NCBI RefSeq assembly: GCF_001895005.1 | Contig: NZ_BCXH01000004.1 | Coordinates: 248,001 to 312,000, forward strand | DNA: 64,000 bases | DNA from: Rhodococcus yunnanensis NBRC 103083 | GTDB lineage: Bacteria; Actinomycetota; Actinomycetes; Mycobacteriales; Mycobacteriaceae | Reading direction: 5' to 3' | Translations under genes and position numbers: made by a program | Notes under the pieces: model-generated | What the model was told of the DNA's origin: nothing | Database searches by the model: none | Seen by the model: the letters and a program-made list of their open reading frames with translations, nothing else | In this document: in pieces, positions 33,832 to 43,060 of the stretch | Numbering within the stretch: the first letter of the stretch is position 1 | Layout: each line of letters opens with the position of its first letter

Positions 33832-34919
33832 CGGTCCACGCTCTCTGTCATCGACACCACCGCGGCGGCGATGGATCCGGTTTCCGCCACAGCGGCGCGT
33901 TGACGGCCGGCGCCATTGCCGTGCAGTAGATTCCGCCGAACTCCTGTGTCGACCAGGGATCGTTCCTCGGTGATTGCCAAGGCATCCGACACGTGATGGA
34001 CGAGAGCTCGCACCGCTGCAGCCGCGGTGTCGAGCCGGCCGGTTTCCGGATCGACGAGTCGGTCGCTCAATCCGTCTCGGGCCGCTCGCCAGTAGGCCAA
34101 GCGCAACGCGTGCTCCGGGACGGCAGGAGCAGAGCCGTTGTTGCGCACAGCCTCCGACGCGGTCATCACGAGTGCGCGGACGAGGACTGCGAGAAGAACA
34201 GTGTCATGCACGGTCACCGGCACGTCGCTGATCCGTACTTCGAGCGTCGGGAAGTTCATCGACGGCCTGATGTCCCAGTAGACCATTCCGTCGTCGAGAA
34301 TTGCTCCGACGTCGAACAGTTGAGCGACGAGCTCGTCGTAGTGCGTAATGGAGTCGAGGAACGGGGGAGGGCCCGCACTCGGCCATCTCGACCACAGGAC
34401 CGAACGCCAACTCGCGTAACCGGTGTCGCGTCCGGCGTAGAACGCCGAATTGGCGGTCAGTGCGAGAAGGACGGGCAACCAGGGGCGCACGTGATTGCTG
34501 ATCTGCACCGCGGCGTCGCGGTTGGGGATCGCGATGTGCACGTGTGCTCCGCACACACCTTGTTCGAGGGCGATGATGCCGTATTCGGCAGCGATGCGGC
34601 GGTAACGCTTGGTGTCGGTGATCGGGCCCAACTCCGGCAGCAGCGGCGGCACGCCCGCGGGCAGGACCGACGCTCCGGCGAGATGTGCGGCGTGTGCGGC
34701 GATGGACCGAGACGAGGTCAGCGCATCGGTGAGTTCGGCGGAGGTGTCCAATACATCGGTGGCAGTTTCGATTTGACAAGGTGTCAGTTCGAGCTGCAGC
34801 GTCAGGCCGAGCTCCCTCGCATAGTCTGCGACGGTGTCGTTCTGCATCGTCGGAACGCCGGTGTTCGGGTCGACGAGGAGCAATTCCTCTTCGACCCCGA
34901 AAGTGGGCACGTCCGCCAT
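33822..34919 (-). CDS. YbdK-family carboxylate-amine ligase (glutamate-cysteine ligase type 2)
   Basis: A 365-residue protein of the GCS2 family. The N-terminal TFGVEEELLLVDPNTG is the ATP/glutamate-site signature; LELTPCQIETATDV, CGAHVHIAIPNRD, and RPSMNFPTLEVRISD follow. Such enzymes form gamma-glutamyl amide bonds with ATP and have weak glutamate-cysteine ligase activity; in actinobacteria several paralogues exist. ATG at 34919 is chosen, 15 residues inside the longest frame, with AGAACGGA upstream. It is followed by the overlapping epimerase. No mycothiol gene is nearby, so the true acceptor is unknown. Confidence 0.85.
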   Translation of the reverse strand: MADVPTFGVEEELLLVDPNTGVPTMQNDTVADYARELGLTLQLELTPCQIETATDVLDTSAELTDALTSSRSIAAHAAHLAGASVLPAGVPPLLPELGPITDTKRYRRIAAEYGIIALEQGVCGAHVHIAIPNRDAAVQISNHVRPWLPVLLALTANSAFYAGRDTGYASWRSVLWSRWPSAGPPPFLDSITHYDELVAQLFDVGAILDDGMVYWDIRPSMNFPTLEVRISDVPVTVHDTVLLAVLVRALVMTASEAVRNNGSAPAVPEHALRLAYWRAARDGLSDRLVDPETGRLDTAAAAVRALVHHVSDALAITEERSLVDTGVRRNLLHGNGAGRQRAAVAETGSIAAAVVSMTESVDRCG

Positions 34920-35029
34920 GTCAGTCCGTTCTCGGAGTGATCGAACAGTGATCGACCGTCGCATTCAGACGTGCACCGGGACCGAGCGATGGCGACGAAG
35001 GGGTACTCGGTGCGGTCGAATCCGTGATC

Positions 35030-35063
35030 GGCATATCGAGTACTACCCTGCCTTCGATATGCC
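35030..35063. promoter_or_regulatory. Ten-bp inverted repeat downstream of the DUF4235 gene
   Basis: GGCATATCGA (35030-35039) and TCGATATGCC (35054-35063) are perfectly complementary with a 14-base loop. It is 18 bp past the DUF4235 stop and about 111 bp upstream of the YbdK-type gene start. It could be a terminator or an operator. Confidence 0.45.
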
Positions 35064-35080
35064 GAAACGGATCGACCCGG

Positions 35081-35353
35081 CTACCGAGGATCCTCGTGTG
35101 CCAGGGCTCGGTATCCGGTGGCGCCCGCGCGATCGACGGCGGCTTTGACGATGCCGAATACCGCGCCGTGGATGGCCGCAGCGATCAGAACCTCCCGCAC
35201 CGACCGGTCGAGGTCCTTGGGGTCGGGAGCCTCGACATCGTTGTCTCCCAAGTATTTCCACACCTGCTTGAACACGACGCCTGCCAGCACGCCACCCAGG
35301 ACGCTCGTGGCCAGGGCCAGCGGCTTGTATGCAGCCTTCGATACTGCGCTCAT
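35081..35353 (-). CDS. DUF4235 family small membrane protein
   Basis: A 90-residue protein with two hydrophobic stretches (PLALATSVLGGVLAGVVFKQVW and the later VLIAAAIHGAVFGIVKAAVDR) joined by an acidic loop (DNDVEAPDPKDLD). This pattern matches actinobacterial DUF4235, found beside DUF3618 and holin-like proteins. The ATG at 35353 overlaps the DUF3618 stop by four bases. It is the last gene of the YihY operon. The function is unknown; a membrane or stress role is only guessed from its neighbours. Confidence 0.8.
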   Translation of the reverse strand: MSAVSKAAYKPLALATSVLGGVLAGVVFKQVWKYLGDNDVEAPDPKDLDRSVREVLIAAAIHGAVFGIVKAAVDRAGATGYRALAHEDPR

Positions 35354-35664
35354 CGGAAAACCCTCCTCGAACGGCGACGGCGAAGAACGACCGTCACGAT
35401 CAACCCTGCCAACACGGCGCCTGCGGCTGCCGCCAATACCTGCGGATTCCTCTGCGCCACCGTTTTTGCGCGACCGGCTTGGAACGACGCCTCGTTGGCG
35501 ACGCGGGCAGGCACATCGGCTTTCGCTGCGAGCGCGGCCACCGTCTCCGCGAGATCTGCTCGCTGCTGTTCGACCGGCGGTGGTTCGATTGTTGGTGGTT
35601 CGACTGTTGGTAGTTCGACGGGATCAGGTGTCTGTCCCGGTGTTTCTGCGTGCTTACCGCTCAT
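35350..35664 (-). CDS. DUF3618 family protein
   Basis: A 104-residue protein. It opens with a proline/glutamate-rich tract (PVELPTVEPPTIEPPPVEQQ) made by an 18-base repeat in the DNA. The DUF3618 core RADLAETVAALAAKADVPAR follows, then a single transmembrane helix (VLAAAAGAVLAGLIVTVVL) and an arginine-rich end. It overlaps the upstream holin-like stop (ATGA) and the downstream DUF4235 start (ATGA). It is probably a membrane-anchored envelope protein of unknown role. Confidence 0.82.
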   Translation of the reverse strand: MSGKHAETPGQTPDPVELPTVEPPTIEPPPVEQQRADLAETVAALAAKADVPARVANEASFQAGRAKTVAQRNPQVLAAAAGAVLAGLIVTVVLRRRRSRRVFR

Positions 35665-37175
35665 CGGATTCCCTTCTTGATCGCGGTGATGTCCTTGTTG
35701 ACGCTCGCCGCGGTGTCCGCGGGAACGGGAGGGAGCGCTTTCTTCGCGCGAGATGCGCCCACCGCAGCCAGAATTCCACCGACGGCCAGCACCACAGCCG
35801 CGACGATCAACGCGGCGAGCCACGCCGCGACGGCGGTTGCGAGACCGAGAACGGCAGTGGCGATCAGCGTCGCAAGGCCGAAGAACAGTAGGAGTGCACC
35901 GGCACCGGAAATGCCGATACCGATGCCCATCCGCGTTCCCTTGCTCTTGACTTCCGCCAGTCCCGAACTGATTTCGGTGCGAACGAGGGTCGACACCTGA
36001 TCGGTGAGTCGCTCCACGAGCTGGACGGTCGACAAGTCGGTGGCGGACGTCCGGTCGTTCGATCTGTGAATCGGCTCTTCGATCATCGTTTCTCCTGTGG
36101 GTGTGCGAGCGGCGGATTCTCCCGGGCCGTCGTTGTGTGCCTGCCGAAGCCGTCGACCCTGCTCGACGGCTTCGGCGTCCTTCCGGTCGTTCTTGTCCGA
36201 GACCCTGGTGTCGCGAGGTGGCAGCTGAAGTCGTTCTTCGGCGACGATCCCGGCTTGCAGTTGTCGGCCTCGTTCGAGTTCGGAGTCGAGTTCGGCTCCG
36301 AACAACAGCGCCAAGTTCGTGATCCAGAGCCACAACAGAAACACGATCGCACCGGCGAGAGACCCGTAGGTCTTGTTGTAACTACTGAAATTGGCTACGT
36401 AGAAGCCGAACGCTACGGACGCGACGATCCATACGATGATGGCCAGCGCCGCACCCGAACTGATCCACCGGAACTTGGGCTGCTGGATGTTCGGTGTGGC
36501 GTAGTACAAAATGGCAACGGCGAGAACGATCATGACGACGACGATGGGCCATCGGGCGATGTTCCATACAGTCAGCGCCGTGTCGCCGAGCCCGACAGCG
36601 TCTCCCACCGCAGTCGCGACGGGTCCACTGACCGCGAGCATCACCGCAGCGCACGCGATCAACGCCAACGCCACCAGAGTGACGAGAAGCAGGACCGGGC
36701 GCAGCTTCCACACGGGCCGTCCTTCGTCGACCTCGTACATTCGGTTCATCGCACGCCCGAAGGCCCCGACGTAACCCGATGCCGACCACAGTGCACCGGC
36801 GATGCCGGTGACGAGGGCGAAACCTGCTGCTGGGGCTTGGACCAACTGCTCGATCGGAGCCCGCAGCGTGTCCACCACCGAGGACGGTCCGAGGTCTCCG
36901 ACGATCTGAAGTACAGCGTCGACCGTGGCTTGTCCCTGACCGAATACGCCGAGGAGGGACACCACCGCGAGGATTGCCGGGAACAACGACAGCACGGCGT
37001 AGTAGGTCAGTGCTGCCGCGAGGTCCGTGCATTGATCGCGGGAGAACTCGCGGGCCGTCTTCTTCAGCACGAAGATCCAGGACGGCTTCGTCAGGTCGGT
37101 CGGCGAATCGGCCTTCCTCGGATCGTCCGGGTCGGCCTCGACAGGCGCGGGCGCCGCGGAGTCTTGTTCGGTCAT
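35661..37175 (-). CDS. YihY/BrkB membrane protein fused in frame to a holin-like (DUF1469) domain
   Basis: A 504-residue open frame without interruption. Residues about 35-310 are a YihY/BrkB-type six-helix protein (CTDLAAALTYYAVLSLFPAI, KTYGSLAGAIVFLLWLWITN). After a charged linker (~residues 320-363) come two helices of a phage-holin-superfamily/DUF1469 protein (STVQLVERLTDQVSTLVRTE, then GAGALLLFFGLATLIATAV). At 36086 an internal ATG starts MIEEPIHRS, with AGGAGA ideally placed upstream, so the holin-like part (141 residues) can also be made alone. In relatives these are normally two genes, as I recall. It heads the operon with DUF3618 and DUF4235. Confidence 0.8.
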   Translation of the reverse strand: MTEQDSAAPAPVEADPDDPRKADSPTDLTKPSWIFVLKKTAREFSRDQCTDLAAALTYYAVLSLFPAILAVVSLLGVFGQGQATVDAVLQIVGDLGPSSVVDTLRAPIEQLVQAPAAGFALVTGIAGALWSASGYVGAFGRAMNRMYEVDEGRPVWKLRPVLLLVTLVALALIACAAVMLAVSGPVATAVGDAVGLGDTALTVWNIARWPIVVVMIVLAVAILYYATPNIQQPKFRWISSGAALAIIVWIVASVAFGFYVANFSSYNKTYGSLAGAIVFLLWLWITNLALLFGAELDSELERGRQLQAGIVAEERLQLPPRDTRVSDKNDRKDAEAVEQGRRLRQAHNDGPGESAARTPTGETMIEEPIHRSNDRTSATDLSTVQLVERLTDQVSTLVRTEISSGLAEVKSKGTRMGIGIGISGAGALLLFFGLATLIATAVLGLATAVAAWLAALIVAAVVLAVGGILAAVGASRAKKALPPVPADTAASVNKDITAIKKGIR

Positions 37176-37264
37176 CGATGTTCCATACCCGCACACCCGG
37201 CGTGGAAACTCGTTTCCGGCAGGGGAGTGTGGGGTATCGACACGCAGACACTCACGGAGGAAGC

Positions 37265-37663
37265 ATGGACCTGACCGATGACGAACTCGCAGTTCTCCGA
37301 AGCGCATTCGAGTGGGCACGAAGCGGTGACACCGCACAGATCAAGCAGTTCCTCGACGTCGGTGGTCCCGCGAATCTGACGAACGAACGCGGAGACACCC
37401 TGTTGATTCTCGCGGCGTACCACAGCCGTGTCGATACGGTCGCGGTCCTGCTGGACGCGGGAGCGGATGTGGAGCGCGTCAACGACAACGGACAAACTGC
37501 GTTGGGCGCGGCGGTGTTTCGTCGATCGCGCGAGATCGTCGGTCTTCTACTCGGCCGAGGGGCTGACCCGCACGCGGGTGCTCGGTCGGCAGTGTCGGTC
37601 GCCGAGTTCTTCCAACTCGACGACATGGCGGCACTGCTGATCGAGCCTACCCGCGACAGCTAG
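37265..37663 (+). CDS. Ankyrin-repeat protein
   Basis: A 132-residue protein of about three ankyrin repeats: ERGDTLLILAAYHSRVDTVAVLLDAGADV, NGQTALGAAVFRRSREIVGLLLGRGADP, and a preceding helix pair. The start is firm, with GGAGG four bases upstream of ATG. It ends five bases from the convergent KatE catalase. Ankyrin proteins encoded next to catalases are known in other bacteria (AnkB with KatB in Pseudomonas), where they support catalase activity. That role here is an inference from position. Confidence 0.85.
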   Translation: MDLTDDELAVLRSAFEWARSGDTAQIKQFLDVGGPANLTNERGDTLLILAAYHSRVDTVAVLLDAGADVERVNDNGQTALGAAVFRRSREIVGLLLGRGADPHAGARSAVSVAEFFQLDDMAALLIEPTRDS

Positions 37664-37667
37664 CTCG

Positions 37668-39824
37668 TTACTTCTTCTTCGTGCGTTGCTTGCGCGCCGG
37701 AGCAGCGGGCGGCACGTCCGATCCCATGACGGCAGGCGCTCGATCCCACGCCCGGTGCAGTCCGACCGCCGCGAGCAGAGCGTCGTTGAAACTCTTGATC
37801 GCAGTCTCGCCCACGACCACCCCTGGCTCAGCGGTTGCGATTCCGGCGAATTCGAGTGTCGCTGTACCGTCGCCCCACGCGCCGATCGTCTTGCAGTGAC
37901 GGAATGCTTCCTGCAGCAGAAGAACCAGCTTGATATCGGTCGACGGCGCAGTACCACCGGCGACGACGAATGCGTCGAATTCGATCGATCGCACGGTGAG
38001 GAACGTTCGCTCGACCACCTGCCGGCGAGCACCTTTCCCGAGGAATCCGCCGACGGCCGCAATGACGTGCACCGTAGCGCCGCGTCGTTCTGCGGCAGTT
38101 CTCAACTTGCCGATACCGGAGAGATCGGAGTTCTCGTCGGCGACGACGCCGATCTTGCGGCCGTCGATCGGTCCAGGTGTGTCGACGATCTGCGACAGCG
38201 CCGCCGAGGTGACTACGTCCTGGATCGGATTACCTTGGGGTGCAGGCAGTCCGAGCCCCGCCGCCACTCGGCCGCACAGATCGGTGTCGACGTTCGCCAG
38301 CACGGTGAGCTGCCGCTCCTTGATCGACTGTTCGAAGACCTTGCCCAGCTCGAACGTGAACGCCTCGACGACGTGGTCCTGCTCGATGGGTGTGAGACTG
38401 CGATAGAACATTGCGGGCTGAGAGAAATGGTCGTCGAACGACGCCGGATTCGCACGCACCGCGCGGCCCTCGATGAGCCGCTCGGTCTGGACGTACCCGC
38501 CGTCCGGCGCCCCTGCGTCGAGGGGCTCACCGTCGTCGACGGTGTTGTCCCGATATGGCGCAAGTCCGGTGTGTACGGCGCTCTGATGCATCCCGTCACG
38601 CAGCATGTCGTTGACCGGCGCGTGTGGGCGATTGATCGGCAGCTGTGAGAAATTGGGTCCACCGAGACGAGTGATCTGGGTGTCCAAGTACGAGAACAGA
38701 CGCGCCTGCATCAGTGGATCGTTGGTGACCTCGATGCCGGGAACCAGATGCCCGGTATGGAATGCGACCTGCTCGGTCTCGGCGAAGTAGTTGGTCGGGT
38801 TCGCATTCAGTGTCAGCTTTCCGATCGGCTGCACTCGGGCGAGTTCCTCCGGGACGAGCTTCGTCGGGTCGAGCAGATCGATCCCCTCGAAGGTGTCCGT
38901 GCCGTCGTCCGGCATGACCTGAATTCCGAACTCGTACTCGAGCGGCGCGCCCGCCTTGATGCCGTCGGACATGTCACGGCGGTGGTAATCGGGATCGACG
39001 CCTGCTGCGATCTGGGCTTCCTCCCACACCAGGGAGTGCACACCGGCAACGGGCTTCCAGTGGAACTTGACGAGGCTGGTGGTCCCGTCGGCAGCCACCA
39101 ACCGGAAGGTGTGTACTCCGAAGCCTTCCATGGTGCGGTACGACCGGGGAATGCCGCGATCACTCATGTTCCACAGGACGTGGTGCGTCGCCTCGGTGTG
39201 AAGCGACACGAAGTCCCAGAACGAGTCGTGCGCCGACTGTGCTTGCGGCAGTTCGATATCGGGCTGAGGCTTGCCTGCGTGAATGATGTCCGGGAATTTG
39301 ATGCCGTCCTGGATGAAGAAGACGGGCATGTTGTTTCCGACCAGGTCGAACGTGCCCTCGTCGGTGTAGAACTTGACCGCGAACCCGCGGGTGTCCCGCA
39401 CCGTGTCCGCCGACCCTCTGGAGCCCAGAACTGTCGAGAAGCGGACGAACACATCGGTTTTCCGGCCCTTCTCCGTCAGAAAACCTGCTTTGGTGACGGA
39501 TTGCGCTGTGCCGTAGGACTGGAACGTCCCATGGGCTGCCGCACCGCGTGCATGCACGACCCGCTCCGGAATCCGCTCGTGATCGAAGTGAGTGATCTTT
39601 TCTCTCAGATGGAAGTCCTCGAGAAGTGTCGGTCCCCGGTCGCCCGCTTTGAGTGAGTGATGCGTATCCGGTAGCCGCACACCCTGCGCTGTGGTGAGGA
39701 ACGCTCCCTCCTGTGCACGTGTGTCGGGTACACCAGTGGGACCGATAGGTGCAGGCGCGGACTGGTCGGAACGAGGAGTGGGAGGCATGGTGTGTCTACT
39801 TTCGTCAGGCGACTGCGGGCTCAT
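37668..39824 (-). CDS. katE: Large-subunit catalase HPII type with C-terminal DJ-1-like domain
   Basis: A 718-residue clade-2 catalase. The heme-side histidine is in [12 protein letters not shown], the asparagine in [12 protein letters not shown], and the proximal tyrosine in [10 protein letters not shown]. The C-terminal ~150 residues ([17 protein letters not shown]...[10 protein letters not shown]) are the class-I amidotransferase/DJ-1-like domain of HPII enzymes, and the end is a lysine-rich tail. It breaks down hydrogen peroxide in the cytosol. Start at 39824 is the first ATG of the family length; ATG at 39788 is possible. It is divergent from a membrane protein and convergent with the ankyrin gene. 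Confidence 0.95.
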   Translation of the reverse strand: MSPQSPDESRHTMPPTPRSDQSAPAPIGPTGVPDTRAQEGAFLTTAQGVRLPDTHHSLKAGDRGPTLLEDFHLREKITHFDHERIPERVVHARGAAAHGTFQSYGTAQSVTKAGFLTEKGRKTDVFVRFSTVLGSRGSADTVRDTRGFAVKFYTDEGTFDLVGNNMPVFFIQDGIKFPDIIHAGKPQPDIELPQAQSAHDSFWDFVSLHTEATHHVLWNMSDRGIPRSYRTMEGFGVHTFRLVAADGTTSLVKFHWKPVAGVHSLVWEEAQIAAGVDPDYHRRDMSDGIKAGAPLEYEFGIQVMPDDGTDTFEGIDLLDPTKLVPEELARVQPIGKLTLNANPTNYFAETEQVAFHTGHLVPGIEVTNDPLMQARLFSYLDTQITRLGGPNFSQLPINRPHAPVNDMLRDGMHQSAVHTGLAPYRDNTVDDGEPLDAGAPDGGYVQTERLIEGRAVRANPASFDDHFSQPAMFYRSLTPIEQDHVVEAFTFELGKVFEQSIKERQLTVLANVDTDLCGRVAAGLGLPAPQGNPIQDVVTSAALSQIVDTPGPIDGRKIGVVADENSDLSGIGKLRTAAERRGATVHVIAAVGGFLGKGARRQVVERTFLTVRSIEFDAFVVAGGTAPSTDIKLVLLLQEAFRHCKTIGAWGDGTATLEFAGIATAEPGVVVGETAIKSFNDALLAAVGLHRAWDRAPAVMGSDVPPAAPARKQRTKKK

Positions 39825-39923
39825 GGCTCGACCTCGCCGTGGAGCTGTACCCCGAAGCGGCCGGTCTCATGCGTGTTCACAGACCCAGGTGTCGGGGAAC
39901 CATCCGCCGGGTAGCCGAGATCG

Positions 39924-41000
39924 ATGGCCTCGAAAGAAACAGACTCTCCCTCTCGTACCGTCACGGTCGGCGTTGTCGGCGATGCCGGGTTCGCATCGAA
40001 GATCGCGTACGCGATCTTCAGGGCGCTACCGACAGAGGTCTCCATCGGCGGGGACACCATCGCCGTCGAATCTTCGAGGCCTCAGGTGACTCTTCCCCCT
40101 ACGGCGACGGGATCTGCGCAGTTGGCGCAATGGTGCGAAGCGATCCAGGAGACCAACGACTACGACATCGTGCTGTGCATCTCGGAGGTTCCGCGCAGAC
40201 AGGGTCCGAAACCCGTGACCGCAGAACTGCGCGAAGGCACCTCCGCCGCGCTCTACGTGCCGTCGTTCGGGACTGTCGCGGTGCAGCGTCGGGTCGTCGC
40301 CATGGCTCTGCAGATCGTGCACGATCTGCTCGGTACCGACGCGCGCCCGCGTCTACGGCGCTCGATGTCGACATGGGCCCCCGGGCCGGATGCAGAGGGG
40401 CGCGGTGAGCAGATCTTGCTGACTCCGGGCGCATTCGGCCGAATTCGGCTGATTCTGGGAATGATCCGATGTAATCGTCCGTGGCGCCTGATACCGACGC
40501 TGTCGGGGGCGCTGGGCGCTGCGAGTGCCGCATCGGCGTTCGGCGTCTTCTACGCCAGCATCTGGCAGATGGCCGCGTCGATGACGGTGGAACGGCTGAC
40601 GGCCGTCGCCGTCGCGGCGGTGACCGCGATGAGCGTATGGCTGATCTTCCCGCACGGCTTGTGGGAACGCCGCGAATTCCGAGCATCGACGACGGACCGA
40701 TGGATGTACAACGCCGCCACGCTCGGAACCGTCGTGAGCGGGGTTCTGTGCATGTACGCCGTGCTGTTCTCGGTGGTTCTGATGTCGTCCGCGATCGTGA
40801 TATCACCCGAGTTTCTCGGGCGGCAGCTCGGCCGTGACGCAGGTGCGGGGGACTACCTGTCGTTGGCGTGGCTGGCAGCATCACTGGGCACGGTCGCCGG
40901 TGCCGTCGGATCTACCGTGGCCGACCGACACGACATCCTCGATGCCACCTACGGCCATCGCGAGCTGCTTCGGCGAAAGACCGAAACTGCCCAGTCCTAG
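39924..41000 (+). CDS. Actinobacterial membrane protein of unknown function
   Basis: A 358-residue protein I do not recognise. The first ~150 residues look like a soluble alpha/beta domain (VTVGVVGDAGFASKIAYAIF, YDIVLCISEVPRR, TAALYVPSFG-type strands). After that come about four transmembrane segments (LIPTLSGALGAASAASAFGV, LTAVAVAAVTAMSVWLIF, TLGTVVSGVLCMYAVLFSVVL and a last one near LAWLAASLGTVAGAVGS). It is divergent from katE. The soluble half before the membrane half suggests a sensor or nucleotide-responsive membrane protein, but no motif proves this. Confidence 0.7.
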   Translation: MASKETDSPSRTVTVGVVGDAGFASKIAYAIFRALPTEVSIGGDTIAVESSRPQVTLPPTATGSAQLAQWCEAIQETNDYDIVLCISEVPRRQGPKPVTAELREGTSAALYVPSFGTVAVQRRVVAMALQIVHDLLGTDARPRLRRSMSTWAPGPDAEGRGEQILLTPGAFGRIRLILGMIRCNRPWRLIPTLSGALGAASAASAFGVFYASIWQMAASMTVERLTAVAVAAVTAMSVWLIFPHGLWERREFRASTTDRWMYNAATLGTVVSGVLCMYAVLFSVVLMSSAIVISPEFLGRQLGRDAGAGDYLSLAWLAASLGTVAGAVGSTVADRHDILDATYGHRELLRRKTETAQS

Positions 41001-41201
41001 CGTTCCCCATTCTGGCGTTCGCCCATGTGGCCTCGCGCGTCGGGGGAGGCCGTTTACTCGGTAGCACATCGGGGAATGTCGAGTTCGAACTCTTTCTACT
41101 CTGCTCGACGAACCGCGGTAGAACCCGGCTCCAGCTATCGCCAACGGGAACCGGCGCTCGTAGAGTATGGGTTGCGGCTGGTGCTGGGCAAGGGGGCGAT
41201 C

Positions 41202-41912
41202 GTGAACGAGCAGCGGCGTGAATTCCTGTGGCGCGCGATCGCTGAGCAGGCGGGCTCCCCTGGTCAGGCGTCGTGGGCCGAGGCGGTCTGCCGAACATGC
41301 GTCGACAATCTGGATGGCATCGACGCCGCCGCAATGACGTTGCGCGTCAGCCCCCGGGCACAGGACATGCTCGGCTCGAGCAGTGAGTGGGCCGGTCGTC
41401 TCGACGAGCAGCAGTACACCCTGGGCGAGGGACCGGGCGTGCAGGCTTTTCGCGACGGAATCCCCACTCTGGTGAGCGATCTGCGGCACGCGGAAGAGCG
41501 TTGGCCGGGTTTCGCAGACGCCGCACAAGAGATCGGCGCGGCAGCGGTGTTCGCCTTCCCGTTGCGGGTCGGCGGTATCAAGCTGGGAACGGTGACGCTG
41601 TATCGACGGCGGCCCGGGGCCCTCGCCGCATCGACACTCACCGACGCAGCCCTGTTGGCAGACCTGATCATGTTCGCGCTACTCGAACAGGCCGAATTCT
41701 CGAAGAATGCTGGAGAGGAATGGATCCGAACCGTCGGTTCGTATCAGGACGTGAACATTGCTACGGGTGTGCTGTCGGCCAAGCTCGGCGTCAGTCTCGA
41801 CGACGCTTTTGTGCGCTTGCGCGCGCACGCTTTTCAGCAAGGACGGCCGATCCTGGATCTTGCACGTGAAGTGCTCGCGCAACGAATCGACGTCGGAGAG
41901 TTCAACGATTGA
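41202..41912 (+). CDS. GAF-ANTAR regulator
   Basis: A 236-residue protein with a GAF sensor domain (about 45-170: YTLGEGPGVQAFRDGIPTLVSDL, AAAVFAFPLRVGGIKLGTVTLY) and a C-terminal ANTAR domain (VNIATGVLSAKLGVSLDDAF...LDLAREVL). ANTAR proteins bind paired RNA hairpins and prevent transcription termination. GTG at 41202 is chosen because AAGGGGG precedes it. The ANTAR domain is somewhat degenerate next to the second copy at 43061. Two small minus-strand genes and a 527-bp gap separate the two GAF-ANTAR genes. The signal sensed is unknown. Confidence 0.82.
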   Translation: MNEQRREFLWRAIAEQAGSPGQASWAEAVCRTCVDNLDGIDAAAMTLRVSPRAQDMLGSSSEWAGRLDEQQYTLGEGPGVQAFRDGIPTLVSDLRHAEERWPGFADAAQEIGAAAVFAFPLRVGGIKLGTVTLYRRRPGALAASTLTDAALLADLIMFALLEQAEFSKNAGEEWIRTVGSYQDVNIATGVLSAKLGVSLDDAFVRLRAHAFQQGRPILDLAREVLAQRIDVGEFND

Positions 41913-41922
41913 TCATCGAAAT

Positions 41923-41975
41923 CGCGACAGCTCCCGAAACCGCGGCAGCTCACACGACCGCGACAGCTCTCACCA
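41923..41975. repeat. 18-bp tandem repeat around CGCGACAGCTC
   Basis: Units start at 41923, 41941 and 41959, exactly 18 bases apart. The array lies just past the GAF-ANTAR stop and reaches the end of the small minus-strand gene. Confidence 0.75.
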
Positions 41976-42161
41976 CCGGGCAGGGAGTGGAGCGTCGGGG
42001 TCGGGCGGTTCTTCGAACATCTTGGCAAGGTGTGCCTTGATGGCTTCGGTGCTCATTGTCGGACCACCGTCGGTGCCCACTATCGGGCTACCTCCGGTAC
42101 TTGCCGTCGAATGTCCTTGAATTCCGGAGAACCGGCTCTGGGTCGAGTGAAATCTGTCCAC
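41970..42161 (-). CDS. Small hypothetical protein (63 aa)
   Basis: A 63-residue open frame starting at GTG with AAAGGA seven bases upstream. The N-terminal two-thirds are glycine/serine/threonine-rich (STASTGGSPIVGTDGGPT) and the end is STEAIKAHLAKMFEEPPDPDAPLPARW, ending in the proline/aspartate tail. I do not recognise it. It is 36 bp downstream of another small gene on the same strand, and both sit between two GAF-ANTAR genes. An in-frame internal ATG (at MSTEAIKAH) would give a 28-residue peptide. The gene is plausible but unproven. Confidence 0.4.
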   Translation of the reverse strand: MDRFHSTQSRFSGIQGHSTASTGGSPIVGTDGGPTMSTEAIKAHLAKMFEEPPDPDAPLPARW

Positions 42162-42197
42162 TGGTAATTCCTTTGGCAAGAAATGACCACGGATCGG

Positions 42198-42533
42198 TTA
42201 CGACGGCTGCCCGTGTCCTCGGAGAACCTGAGCCAGAGCAAGAGCCCCGATCGGTTCGTCGATGGAGTGGGCGAGCGCCCGGATGTCGTCGTCGGTCCGT
42301 GTGCTGTGCAGTGCATCCCGAAGTTCCGCGGAAGCGGCGTCCTCGAACCCAGGGCCACTGAGTCTGTTCACGGTTTCCAGCAGTTCGTCGAATCGGTTGA
42401 TCTCTCCCGGCCGTAACCGATTCCGTACGAGTGCAAATGCTTTGACAGCCTCAGGACTCGACAATTCGGCCAAGGCAGCTATTTCGGCTCGGTGCAATGC
42501 TGCAGAATCCGAGCCGACTGCGTGGTCGGTCAT
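42198..42533 (-). CDS. Hypothetical protein (111 aa)
   Basis: A 111-residue, mostly helical protein of unknown family (HRAEIAALAELSSPEAVKAF, GEINRFDELLETVNRLSGPGF, DDDIRALAHSIDEPIGALAL are the recognisable helices). No signal peptide, membrane segment or catalytic motif is visible. ATG at 42533 is used; GTG at 42560 in frame has a G-rich stretch just upstream and would add nine residues. It lies upstream of the 63-residue gene on the same strand, between two GAF-ANTAR regulators, and might be a target of them. Confidence 0.55.
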   Translation of the reverse strand: MTDHAVGSDSAALHRAEIAALAELSSPEAVKAFALVRNRLRPGEINRFDELLETVNRLSGPGFEDAASAELRDALHSTRTDDDIRALAHSIDEPIGALALAQVLRGHGQPS

Positions 42534-43060
42534 GCTGTTTCGATCGACTTCGTTCGACACAAAACCCCCCGTGGTCCGTTGTTGTGCACGGGCGGCGCGG
42601 GAGCGAAAGTCTTTGCTGTCGCTAAGGTTCCCCGAGATCACGGCGCGCGAGGAGACCCCTCGACCCCTCGCGCAGCCCCGCGCCGTCGTGCCCGACCGAT
42701 GCATCGCGCGTGCGGAAAACAATCCAACACATGCAGTGCATCGCCTGTGGCTGAAACGAGATATCGGTGTACAAGTCGTACAAATAGGGCAGACGCGACT
42801 CGCACAACGGTTCTCGATTCGGACACCAGGATTCCGGGGTGTCGCCAATTCACACGCCGCCGGGGGCAGGGGCTGAAAGCGTATGTGTATTGGAGTTTAA
42901 TCACGAAAGCGTCAGGTCCGCCAGTGCGGTAAAATCTAGCGGTCGGATCGCCTCGGCGCCGGTGTCGTTCGGTTGAATGACACCGGCTGTTGTTGGCAAT
43001 TCGTTCAGATCGGGGGTGTCGAGTGACTCGCATGCTCGATGGCAGATGCGGAGGCTGGCT
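42534..43060. other. 527-bp gene-free stretch with a hairpin
   Basis: No convincing coding frame is seen here; frames that stay open are arginine-rich and antisense-like. An AT-rich patch around 42880-42910 may hold promoters. GCCGGTGTC (42959-42967) and GACACCGGC (42980-42988) form a 9-bp stem with a 12-base loop upstream of the second GAF-ANTAR gene. A leader RNA or ANTAR target could hide here, but I see no diagnostic double-hairpin motif. Confidence 0.5.
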
